Shown here one piece after another: positions 16,984 to 28,204 of a DNA stretch of 64,000 bases. This DNA comes from Chrysophaeum taylorii (taxonomy: Eukaryota; Sar; Pelagophyceae; Pelagomonadales; Pelagomonadaceae): assembly GCA_029834535.1 (NCBI GenBank), contig JAQMWT010000340.1:248001-312000 (forward strand). Reading direction: 5' to 3'. The notes under the pieces were generated by a model. The model searched no databases. It worked only from the letters and a program-made list of their open reading frames with translations, and was not told where the DNA came from. Position 1 is the stretch's first letter. Every line of letters begins with the position of its first letter. A program made the position numbers and the translations under genes.

Positions 16984-19900
16984 GAGAGAACGCGTACGAC
17001 AAGTACTCCTATTCCTTCTACATTGACGATTATTGCGCGACAACGTTCTCCTACGAGGCGACCTGCAGTGGTGCCCTCATCGACTTTGAAATGTACGACA
17101 CGTCCGGCGACGGCTGGAACGGGGCCTGCTTCACGATCAGGAACTCGGGATGTTCGAGTTGCGAGGTGGAGCAGGGTACGCTGTCTACTGGCTACGAAGG
17201 GACTCAAGCGGTGTGCATACGTTGCGACGTTCCTAGTTCGTACGTGATCACGGTGACCGGCGGAGACAATCCGAGCGAGATATCGTGGCAACTTGGAAAC
17301 TTGGTTAGAGGCTCTTTCACTACACCAGACTGGACCCCTGGTCAGGAAGTCCCGAGCGAGACCGAAACCGCCTTTACTTGCCGGCCAACGACCGCACCGA
17401 CGTCGCTGCCAACCCTTAATCCCTCGGGTTTCCCAATCAGTTCCCCTACGGTGCTGCCAACGAGCACGCCCTTGTCGAGCCCTACGAACTTGCCATCTGC
17501 TGGACCGAAACCATCGCCGACGGCCTTACCGTCCTTCGAGCCGTTGCCAGCTCCGACTGTGAATCCCTCGGGTTCGCCACTCAGTTCGCCTACGACGCTG
17601 CCAACGAGCACGCCCTCGTCCAGACCCACAAAAGCTCCCACGGCTAGACCAAGTGCGTCGCCGACTTCCTCACCAACATCGGCGCCATATGGCGTTCCCT
17701 CGAGTTTGCCTATCAGCACGCCAACGGCTTTCCCAACGAGCACTCCGTCGTCCAGCTCGACTAGCGAACCATCTCTTGGATCGAGTGCAGTGCCAACAAC
17801 CTTGCCGAACTCGGTGCCGAATAGCGCTCCAACTGCAAGACCGAGCACAGCACCATCCGTCTCACAAACCGCAAGGCCAGCTAGTGCTCCGTATGCCCGA
17901 CCGAGCGCAGTGCCATCTGACTTGCCAACTGCGGCACGGTCACCAGTTCCGACTGGCAGTCCCTCGGATTGGCCTAACAGCACTCCCACTGTCCTACCAA
18001 CGAACACTCCATTGTCCTGCCCGACTGGAGCACCTTTTCAAGGACCGAGTGCGGCGCCGACATCCTCGCCGACCTCGGCGCCGTCGCGAGTTCCAACCGT
18101 CAGTCCCTCGAGTTTGGCAACCAGCACGCCCACGGAGCTGCCGGTGATATATCCCTCCTCCGCTCGGACTAGTGCGCCGTCTGCCGGGCCAAGAGCGGTG
18201 CCGACTTCCTTGCCGAGCTCAGTGCTAACAAGGACTCCAATTCCAGGTTCGAACACCGTGCCGACTGCCTCCCCGAGCTCAATGCCAATCACTACCCCAT
18301 CTGCGGGACCGAGAATGGCGCCGACGGCCTTGCCGTACTCGGCACCATCAGTGGCTCCAAATATCACTCCCTCGGGTTCGCCAAGCCGCACGCCCACAAC
18401 GCTGCCAACGAGCACGCCCTTGTTACGCCCGACGCACGTGCCGTCTGCGGACCCGAAACCATCACCAACTGCCTTGCCGTCCTCAACGCCGTTGCCAGCT
18501 CCGACCTTCAGTCCCTCGGGTTCGCCAATCAGCACGTCCACGATGCTGCCAACGAGCACGCCCTTGTCAAGCCCGACTTACGCGCCGACTGCAGGCCCGA
18601 AACCATCGCCGACAGCCTCGCCGAGCTCGGCGCCGTTACCAGCTCCGACTCTCAGTCCCTCAGGTTCGCCAATCACCACGCCCACGACGCTGCCAACGGC
18701 CACGTCCTTGTCGAGTCCGACGAACGCGCCGTCACTAGGCCCATACTCGTATGCGTATGTCGACGAGTTCTGCGCGACGACTTCATCGGGCGTGTCCACC
18801 TGCAACGGGACCCTGATCGACTTTGATATGTACGACACGTCCGGCGACGGCTGGAATGGGGCCTGTTTCACGATCAGGAATTCAGGATGTTCGAGTTGCG
18901 AAGTAGAGCACGGTGCGCTGTCCACTGGGTATGAAGGGACTCAAGCGGTGTGCATACATTGCGACGTTCCTAGTTCGTACGTGATCACGGTGACCGGCGG
19001 GGACAATCCAAGCGAGATATCGTGGAAACTCGGGAACTTGGTCGAAGGCTCTTTCATTACACCAGAATGGACTCCTGGTCAGGAAGTCCTAAACGAAATC
19101 GAAACCATCTTCACTTGCCGACCGACAACCGTGCCAACCATGCTGCCTTCCGTTAACCCCTCGGGTTTACCAATCAGCACGCCCACGGCACATCCAAGGA
19201 GCATGCCCTTGTCAAACCCTACTAACGCGCCATTTGCGGGACCGAGACCATCGCCGACAGCCTTGCCATCCTTGGCGCCATTGCCAGCTCCGACTGTAAA
19301 TCCCTCTGGTCCGCCACTCAGTTCGTCCACGACGCTGCCAACGAGCACGCCCTTGTCAAGTCCAACGTATGCACCGACTGCGGGCCCGAAACCATCGCCG
19401 ACAACCTCGCCAAGCTCGGCGCCGTTGCCAGCTCCGACTCTCAGTCCCTCGGGTTCGCCAATCAACACGCCCACCACGCTGCCAACAAACACGCCCTTTT
19501 CCAGCCCAACAAGTGCGCCGTCTGCTAGACCAAGTGTAGCGCCAAGTTCATTTCCGACGAGCTTTTGCTACGACCTTGACAAGCTGGGGCTGATGTCGTA
19601 TTTTCCCTTTGAGGGCGGTTTCGCCGTTGATTATACGGGTAATGGCCAGACCTGCGTGGTCCAAGGTGCCACAGAAACGACCGATCGGCTCGGCGACTCC
19701 GCCGGCGCGCTTCTTTTCAACGGCTCGAGCAACGTGTTCTGCGACGACGCCGCGATCGGCGGGGCCGAACCGCGGACGTATTGTGCCTGGGCGCGAGCAG
19801 ACGACTCCTCGGACGACGAGCCATGGTGCGCGCTCTTCCATTCAGGAGACGACGATGCGGGAGGCACCGATGCGTGCTCGAGGTTCGAGCTGCAGTTCAG

Positions 19901-21395
19901 CGACGACGATGGAAGCTTATCTTGGGTTGGCAGTGGGGCTTCCAGCTGTGACGAGCAATTCTCAGAGCCCTCGGAGAGAGTGCCGAATCCCAGCGACTGG
20001 CATTTCCTGTGCGTGCGCTTCGACGGCGCCGACGTGTCGATTCACGCCGACGGCGACTTACTGGTGACGTACACGCCTCCGGAAGATGTCGCGACGGGCT
20101 CCGACGACCTGGACTTCATCATCGGGCACGTCGAGGACGTGCCCAGTACCGATGCGCTGGGATGGGTTGGTGCGATCGACGACGTCATGATCTTTGACAC
20201 GGCGCTCTCGACAGCAGAAATCGACGAGCTCTACGCGCTGACCGAGTCGGATCGCTTCAGTGCCAGGCTCGCGAAATGCAGGCCTAGTCCGGCGCCGACC
20301 TCGACGTCTTCTCCGGCGCCGACTGTCAGTCCCTCCGGTGCGCCAATCAGCGCGCCCACGGCACTGCCCACGAGTACGCCATGGGCGAGGCCTACGAGTG
20401 CGCCATCTCGAGGACCGCTTCCGGCGCCGACGGCCTCGCCAAGCTCGGCGCCGTCGCCAGCTCAGATTGTCAGCCCTTCGGGCGAGCCAATATTGGACAC
20501 GTTTCTTTGCGAAGAAAATTCTGTGTTCAGCAAACTGATCACCAAATTTCAACAGTATTCTCTCATCGTCCGGGATGATGTTGATATTTCGGCAAAGGTA
20601 GTCTATGGGCCAATTGTTATCGGAGGCAACCTGTCGCGAACCGACAAGAGCCACAGCATTGAAATTGCATCGAACTTTCGGGATCAAGGGCCGAGTTATG
20701 TTGCAGACGGTCTTCCGCTCGCCGACTTAAGCTTTCAAAGCGGTGTGAATACGTCGCATCTCCCGGGGTGGTTTGACTGGGAGAACATCGAGGCGCTCGC
20801 GCTCGCGATTGAGCCATCAGAGAGCGTGTACGTCGTTGAGCAACAGGAGGGCGACACTTGGAACTTGTTCGATTTCGGCGACCAGGACGCACAGCCCAGC
20901 AATAACGGGAGGACACTGGTTGTCTTTCTCGGGACTGCGGATGTCGTGCTTACGGACGGTGGAGGACGTCAGTTTGGACCTTCGGTGCTCGCGCCGTTCG
21001 CGCACGTCGAACTTCTAAACCAAGCCATAGGCTACGTCGACGGCTTCATCGCCGCAAGGTCGTACGACGACAACGATTTGGACGGTATCGAACTTCATGG
21101 AATAGGCTACAGCGGGGAGTACGCATGCACGCGCGAATCCAGCCCAACGTCAATCCCTAGCGCCGTTTTGCCACTGGGCTTTTCGTCCCTGACTCCGGTT
21201 CCAACCCCCCATCCATCAGTCGATCCCACATCTGCACCCTCAGGTGTACCATCGCTCGCACCATCGCATGCCCCTAGTTTGGAGCCCGCGCGTTCATCTA
21301 CTACCGTTGAATCAATCAATCAAGCGTGCCAACAGTTGCCCCTACTCGAACGAGGACTAACCCAGTTGCCGACGCCGGCGCATCATCAATTCTGA
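16984..21395 (+). CDS. Giant Pro-Thr-rich cell-surface protein, main exon
   Basis: An open frame of about 1470 codons with a modular secreted layout. First comes a Cys-rich module with DTSGDGWNGACFTIRNSGCS (about 16.99-17.39 kb), then a long stalk of PT-x-x-P repeats (17.4-18.7 kb), a second nearly identical GDGWNGA module (18.75-19.13 kb), and another stalk. A LamG-like domain follows at about 19.56-20.27 kb (LMSYFPFEGGFAVDYTGNG, WHFLCVRFDGADVSIHADGD, GAIDDVMIFDTALS), then a short stalk, a domain resembling choice-of-anchor A at about 20.5-21.1 kb (GPIVIGGNLS, VLAPFAHVELLNQAIGYVDG), and a last stalk. Such proteins decorate stramenopile cell walls or mediate adhesion; the exact role is unknown. 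The frame ends at 21395, but the Pro-Thr stalk carries on in another frame from about 21320, so this stop is probably not the original end. Confidence 0.75.
16990..17395 (+). repeat. GDGWNGA module, copy 1
   Basis: About 400 bp encoding a Cys-rich domain. It recurs at about 18755-19135 with very high nucleotide identity, far higher than the surrounding stalks. The pairing suggests a recent internal duplication of module plus stalk or gene conversion between the copies. Confidence 0.8.
17395..18740 (+). repeat. Coding minisatellite of Pro-Thr-Ser stalk
   Basis: Degenerate tandem repeats of roughly 36-60 bp encode units such as PSGSPISTPTTLPTSTPLSS and PTAGPKPSPTA. Shorter blocks of the same type occur at 19115-19555, 20275-20500, 21170-21420 and 24530-24720. 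On the opposite strand the repeats give long Gly-Val-rich frames, which are artefacts. Confidence 0.85.
18755..19135 (+). repeat. GDGWNGA module, copy 2
   Basis: The second copy of the Cys-rich module (DMYDTSGDGWNGACFTIRNS), followed by the same CRPTT start of a stalk as in copy 1. Confidence 0.8.
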
Positions 21396-24300
21396 CCCCG
21401 AGCAGTTCTCCAAGTGCTTTGTGGGATCTATGCGATACTGATGTTGTTCTGAACGTTTTTTTGGAATTTGAAACGTCAAGCATGATGCTAAACAACCTCG
21501 GAGACGAGGGTCCGCAAACTGATGTCGAACCAGTGATGTGGTTTGCTGGCATCGTGCCGAATTCGACTGACAGCGACAACCCGGTCGATCTTGTCGTTTC
21601 AGTGTCCGATACAGCTGCAGGGCCGTATCAGGCAGCGAACTCTTCGTTCAACGGCAAAAGGATTGATTTCGTGCAAATCAATGTTCATGATAACACGCGA
21701 GCGTTCCTCGACTTCTCGTTTTATGACAGTGTTACTGGCGCTGCAGTCGAGCTCGAAAGTTTCTTCATTACCATCTATGACGTTGACCAAAACGTCAACG
21801 CTTCGGTACGGCGCGAGCGGTTCTGCATCGACGGCGATGAGCTTTTCGAGTACATCATTTCTAACAGATCGAACTTGTTGGTCGAAGAAGAGCAGTCTGT
21901 GACACGTGCGGGCGAACCGGGTAGCTCGATGATATTCAGTTCCACCGAGGCTGGCTTTTTGTGCGACAATCCTACGACGTCAAAGTTGGACGTTGTGACG
22001 TGCGAAGAATGTCCGCAGTGTCTTCAAGATGAAGAGCGCCTCGGTCCATACTTCCCCATTGATCAATCCGCGCGTGCCGTCACGCTCGCATTCGCGGGCC
22101 CGAAATCGAAGTTTTCACTCGTGCTCGAGGTCGTGTGCGAGCATTGCCACGACAGTCGGGTGAGCCCCCCGTGAATTTTTCGAACGTGTGCGTAGTCGTA
22201 TTATTTTGGTTATGTGCAGGCTCGTGGTCGGAACTTTCTGCTAGGCGGAAGTTCGTCACTGTGCGATGTCGTTGTTTGGGATGTTTGCGATGAAGACGTA
22301 CAGAACAACCTCGAAATTGAAGGCTCGCCGATCCTCGTTAATAATCGTGGAGGAAAAGGTCCAAAATTTTTTTGATGACTCTTTAGAAGTGATCCTTTTC
22401 GAAGAAGTGGTGCCAGAATAATCGCCCAACAGCGCGAATCCTGTCGACTTGGTTGTTTCTGTCACGAATGGAACTGAATATCAAGCTGCGAATTCAAGTT
22501 ACAACGGTAGATGGGATGACTTCGTGACAGTAGTCAACGTACGCGACAACACACGAGCGTTCCTGCAATTTGAGTTCCACGACGACAGCGTGACTGGCGC
22601 ATTCGTTAACCTCGAACAGTTCGTCATTACGGTGTACGACATAGATCAGCAAGTTGACCGACCCTAAGAGACAACGCGAACGGGTCTGCATTGATCACGA
22701 TCAATTCTATCAGTACGTTCTCTCGGAAGACTCCTCGGTGCTCGCGGAAGAGCTACCCGAATCGTGCGCTGGGGGTGATGGTTCTTCTTCTGTCAGGTTT
22801 AGTTCCACCGAGGCTGGCTTCTTGTGCGACAATCCTCGAACTACAAAGTTGGAATCTGTGTCGTGCGACGACGAGTGCCAACAGTGCGTAGATGATTACG
22901 AGCGCTTAAACTCGTACTTTCCCATCGACCAATCTGCACGTGCGGTGACACTCGCATTCACTGGGCCGCAAGAGAAGTTCCCTATCATGTTCGAGTCAAT
23001 ATGCGACCAGGACTGCCTAACAAACGACGGACGGGTGAGCTGTGGTTGACTCGTACTTTACGCGAAACGCTCTCTCTCTGCGTGCGCAGCCTCGCGGTCG
23101 GAACTTTTTGTTTGGTGGGCGTTCGTCGCTTTGCGAGCCGCGCGTTTGGGACGTTTGCGAAGTTGAGGTGCAGAACGACATTGGAATCGAAGAGTCTGTG
23201 ATCAAGCGTAACAACCTCGGAGGAAACGGCCCGAGAAATGATACGGAAGAGGTAATCCAATTCGGGGGTATCGTGACCGATTCGCCCGACTCGGAAAATC
23301 ATCCAGTCGACCTCGTGGTGTCAGCGACCGAGGGTGCGGAATCTTATCAAGTGGCCAACGCGTCTTACAACGGAAGGTGGCACGACGTCACGAAGGTGAA
23401 CGTCCGAGACGGCACGCGAGCGTTCCTGGACTTTTCGTTCGTCGACAGCGTCGCGGGCGATGCCGTGGAACTTGAGAAGTTCGTTTTTACCGTGTATGAC
23501 ATCGACCAGCAAACGGATCCTTCAGTGCAGCGCGAAAGCGTCTGCATCGACGACGAGGAGTATCACGAGTACGTTCTCTCGGACAGTTCGACGTTGCTCG
23601 TGACCGAGCAGTCCAAAAATCTTGCGCGGGAGGCGAGGGGAGCTCTGTCGTGTTTAGTTCCACCAGGGCTGGCTTTTTGTGCGACAATCCCACGAATTCG
23701 CGTCTGGACATCGTGACGTGTGATGAATGTCAGCAGTGCCGGGACGACGAGGAACGCTTCAGTCAGTACTTTCCAATCGACCGATCCGACCGCGCCGCGT
23801 TGATCGCGTTCGTTGGTCCCCAAACGAAATTCTCAATCATGCTCGAAGTGGAGTGCGAAAACTGCAACGAACAGGTGAGTCGATAATGTTTTTTGACGAC
23901 TGCATTAAAAAATAAAGTACTCTCCCGCGCAGACGACCGGACGAAACTTCGTGTTTGGCGGCTTTTCGACGTTGTGCGACCACCCTGCGAAACGCACCAT
24001 CGCGCCAGCGAGTCAGCCCGTGCCGACGTTGGCTGACCTCGCGCTTAAGCGGACAACCGCGTTCGTCGACCGCGATGGCACCGAGCTCGACTTGGATGCT
24101 CCCGGCACTCTGCTTATCGTCGGGGACGAGCTTACGCTTTCGTACGTATTCGAATCGATGGTCGCCCTCGAGGTCGAAACCACAACATACTTGTGCGCTG
24201 CTGGAGACGTAGACAATCCTTGCCCGAAAATTTCTGATCTCATTGCCGCAAACGTGACACTCCACTTAGATGCGACTACTGAAAGCGCAATAGTATTGAG

Positions 24301-25969
24301 CTACGCGGTCGAAACGCCATCGCTGGGGTTGAGCGGTGATTATTACCGCATTGTGACATACATCACTGCAATACCCGCGGCGGCGGGACGGCGAGAGTCG
24401 CTGGTCAACGCACAAGAGTCTCGACGGTTCCTTTCTTTGACAAGCGGGAGCATCGAACCTGGTGGAACGTACGAGTTTTATACGGGAACGTTCGAGACTG
24501 GTCGTTCGCGGCAACGCCGACCGCGTGCCCAAGTTGGGCGCCGACCATCACCCCGGCACCGTCTGCCTTACCAACAATTTCACAAGAACCGAGGACGACC
24601 TCGATGAGTCCCACGGCACTCCCGACGGTTTCACCTTCGCGAGAACCGACGAGCTCGCTGAGTCCTACGTCCGCGCCGCGACCAAATCGGGGACCGACTC
24701 TCGGGCCAACGATGTACGCGCAGCGTATAGACATTGTTCCAGGGACGTTGTCAGCTGGGTACCACATCACACCAGAAAACCAAGAAGACTGCGTGGTGCT
24801 TGTTTTGGCGCTCACACTCGTTGGATGGTACGTCGTCGTTGCCGCGTTTCGCGAAAGAAAACTCATTTCGCGGGAGATCTGCTATCAGTTCAGCGGAAGA
24901 GATTCGACGGTCCCTTTCCTCTTTTTCGCCGTGTTCGATGCCGGCTGTGATGGCCTCTTCGTCTGCCTCCGGAGCGCCGACCGGCGCTGGACATTTTTCT
25001 GGGCCGGTATCACGATCATTTCCGTCCGAACGGTGTCCTCGTTCGCTACGAATCATACGCTGCGAACTCAGCAGGTTATTTTGGCGGCGGCGGGGCACAA
25101 GAAGCCATCTTTCAAAAATCTCATCAACACCAAGGCGATGGATGCTCGAGGTGCCTGCCGTCTATGGTTCTGTACTCGCGGTCGGTCGGTCGGTGGCACC
25201 ACGAATCCGTGGCTTTTGGTACTACTCCCGTGGTACAACTCTTCGCGTGCGAAGCGTCTCAACGGGTTCGGGAGTCCACGTTTGTATTTATGGACCATGG
25301 GAGTGACCATCACATCTTCCGGTCTTCATCTCATTGCCAAGTTGGTATATCTTTACGAGCCATATATACGAGAGCGATTACGCGACGAGGCTCGGCGCAC
25401 TCACCAACGTCGTCGTCCTTCTGTACACGGTGGCCACGCTCCTCGAGGGGGGTGATGGCGCCTTCAAGGAAAGAAACATCAACTTCAACGACACGGAAGT
25501 TGAGGTGCAAAGTATCGACTTGAAAGTTCTGGGCGTTGACGAAGACGAGACCGTCGAACCTCTCGACCTCGACCTTCTCGAAACGAAGGAGGCACTATTC
25601 TCTAGGCACCCAGAAGGAGATATCGACCACTTTCAAACCCTTGGCGGCGTTGCCGAATTTACTCGGAGAGGCGACGAGCTCCCACAGCGCGATTGCGGAA
25701 GCGAGGCAGAGGACGTCGCGCTGGAGGTCGAGGAGAACACCACCTCGACTGAAGGGGTCGACGCGGTATTTCCTTCGATTGGCGAACAACACTCAACTCT
25801 GAGGTCGCAGCAGGCTTCTGATATCTTCACTACTTTGTTGTCCTCCCCCTTGGTACCTATGTCTGCCGTCGACGAATCTCCTATTCGAGCCGACATCGAC
25901 GGCGATGCCATTGTTAGTCTCCTGGTTGACGAGCACCAAACACCACATCCTCTGCAGCGCCAACCATAA
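21326..25969 (+). pseudogene. 3' half of the giant surface protein: tandem exons, frame-broken
   Basis: The Pro-Thr stalk resumes at about 21326 and is followed by three copies of a module of about 260 residues, plus a start of a fourth, on separate exons. Introns are 22160-22220, 23035-23089 and 23875-23932 (55-61 nt, all phase 0). Exons begin (A/P/T)xGRNF(L/V)xGGxSxLC. Shared motifs are NTRAFLDFSF, TVYDIDQ, FSSTEAGFLCDNP, YFPIDQSARAVTLAF and a final CExC. After 24 kb come a new Cys-poor domain, one more Pro-Thr stalk (24.53-24.72 kb) and about five hydrophobic helices, the first DCVVLVLALTLVGWYVVVAA, then an acidic tail ending at 25969. The frame is broken near 21.32, 22.37, 22.65, 23.63, 24.50 and 25.3 kb. 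Either the gene is decaying or the sequence has indel errors. No known family matches the module. Confidence 0.6.
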
Positions 25970-28204
25970 TTGGGCGCCGGGGTCTTGTCGTCGTTCTAAA
26001 CTCGCGCGAAAATGTTTCGCAATCGCAGCAAGCACGATTTAATCTGTCCAAACGCGCCCGTTTCTTCGTACGTGAAGGCCGATCCGCGGGCCCCGCTGCC
26101 CCCGCCGGTGTCGAAGAGTCACTTCCGCGGCGAGTTCGTCCCAACACCCGAGGCCCACTCCGATTCGGTCCAACCGAACTCTGCACCCCAAGGACCACTT
26201 CATTCAAAAAGCTAACTACGGGCCAACAACCCAAAGCATAGGCTAGTCCCAGCGCCGTGGCGCGTGGGGTCAGCTTCACTAGGAGATGAGAAGGGGTGGG
26301 GTAGATAGGGGAATTTAGGACGAGGTGATTTTGTTGTCGCCAGTTCTCACGGTTTTTAGCGAGGGAGTTCCAGGTCGCTGTCAGAATGTTGAATTTGCGG
26401 CGTCACTTGTCGAGACCACGGCCGTGCGCGAACTCTGGGGATAGGGAGCGTGTTTTTTTTTGAGAGAACAAGGTTAGTTCTTCTCCCAGCTTCAGCATCC
26501 GACAGACGACGACACGTAGATTTACGCCGAACTTTGCATGTACGTTCATGCGGATGCATCGTGCTGGCCTCTACTTACCATCACAAAAGCGGGAATCGAG
26601 TTTTTACTCAGGGTTGAGACAACCAAATCGAACCGCGCTTTCGGGACGGATCGGGTGGGCAAGTGTCGGTCACCTCACTGTGCAAGGGAGTTTGCTCAAT
26701 ACGATGACGCCATCGCTCGGAGATTTCAGTAAAAACCTCGCCCAATATTTACCAGCGTTGGGCATTTGCTCCATCTCTAGTATAATAAATAAATTTCAAA
26801 ATTGCCAAAAAACCTTTTTCCAGAGGAGTCTAAGGTGCAGTGGTAAAAAGTCACTATAGAACCACCCCGCCTCATCACCGTGTGAGTCCGGCAGGTTAGT
26901 GTACAGGGAGGAACTATAGTTAGCTCCCCTAGCCGCAGCACACGACAGTCGACACGTAGAACTGCACCTAGGTCAACATGCAAGACTACGTACCTACGGG
27001 ACGCTATAATCCACGATGATGAGCGCGAGGAAAACTCGGAAAAATAAAACTTAGTAAAAGTTGCGTCGTGAAAAGGTAAGAAGGGGAAAGTTTGAGTGGT
27101 GTCGTTCTCGACGGACGGACGGCATGAGGGTTTAGGAGCAAACTCAAAGGTTGAATTCAGGCGCTGATTTAAGCAGCTTAGATTAGCGGGGGTGAGAGCA
27201 TCGAGCGGGGGTGAATGGAAGGAAGGACGTTGATGTAAGCCGATTATAGGGGACGGCCAAGCGAGCCTAACCGCCCGGGCGCCGCCAGGAACCAGGCGGC
27301 CGAGAGACGGCATGAGGGTTAGAGCCTGCAGATTTCTCTGCACCCCCTCGATAAATCAAGGACACCAGGAACATGGGAAGGAGGCGATCTTGATAGCCCA
27401 AGAGAAAGCAGCAGCAGGAGCATGGATAATGAGGTGGGGGCCTGCGTGACTTAGGGTAGAGAAGGAAACGCGTCGTTAGGAGGCCTTGGAAGATTGGGTA
27501 ATGGAGGCTACACACCCTTTGAGCCCTTTAACAAGTGCACCCGAAGGAAAAGACGAAGGTATGAGCGAAGACGGAGAAGAAGTAGTCGACGAGTGATTGC
27601 CTTCAAGCTGCTCCAAGTTGATTTCGTCAGCCTCATTGATGGCGTGCACATCGTCATTTGTTGCATTATCTTCCGGACCCAAGGACAGTGTTGTTGTAAG
27701 CAGCTGAACAGTGCTCTGGAATCATGCGGTACGTGAACTCAAGAATGCGATCTAGTACTTGGGGTTTCAGGTCGCTGAGCTGTAAATTAGTTTCAGGTCG
27801 CTGATTTGTAAATCGTCCAGACGATCCCCTCGATATAATGAGGAGAGGTATAAGGATCGCGTAGGGGTTCGGTATCGGGTTGAATAGAAGGATGGGGAGC
27901 GTGGAACACAAGGACTGTCAAAGTTGAAGGAGGCGGCTATCAGGAACTCGACGGTTAAGTTGGTGCTGAGCTTCAAGAGACAGAGATGGGCGAGATAGAA
28001 GTTCGCAAATCTCGAAAAGCGTGCTAAGTAACACCTCGTTGTTGCTAGAGGTTGGAGGAAACAATCGAGTTTCCAAGGAGTTAACAAGAGAGGTTGCGGC
28101 CGTGAGCTCCGCTTGGAGTTTGTCGTTGTCTGAGGACAGCTATTTTATTCCCATTTTATTTTCCTATCCTGAGTTTCGACCAATGTCTGTAGAGCGGTTA
28201 CCTT
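25970..28204. other. Low-complexity edge of the transposon island
   Basis: No gene was recognised. Related but diverged segments occur at about 26465-26535 and 26905-26985 (sharing GACACGTAGA and CATGCA/GTACG words). The word GACGGCATGAGGGTT occurs at about 27117 and 27304, and TTTCAGGTCGCTGA is doubled at 27765-27810. These are probably eroded ends of the adjacent retroelement or of older insertions. Confidence 0.45.
26215..26281 (-). repeat. Short interspersed repeat, copy A
   Basis: On the minus strand this segment shares the core CCCACGCGCC(A/G)CGGCGCTGGGA and flanking GTGAxxCTGA words with 46041-46110 on the plus strand. The copy at 46 kb lies at the 3' end of a LINE, so this may be a lone, severely truncated LINE tail. 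Confidence 0.5.

Noticed and set aside
17342-19492. Minus-strand Gly-Val repeat proteins
   Set aside because: They are the reverse reading of the Pro-Thr stalk repeats, with no start context and no domain.
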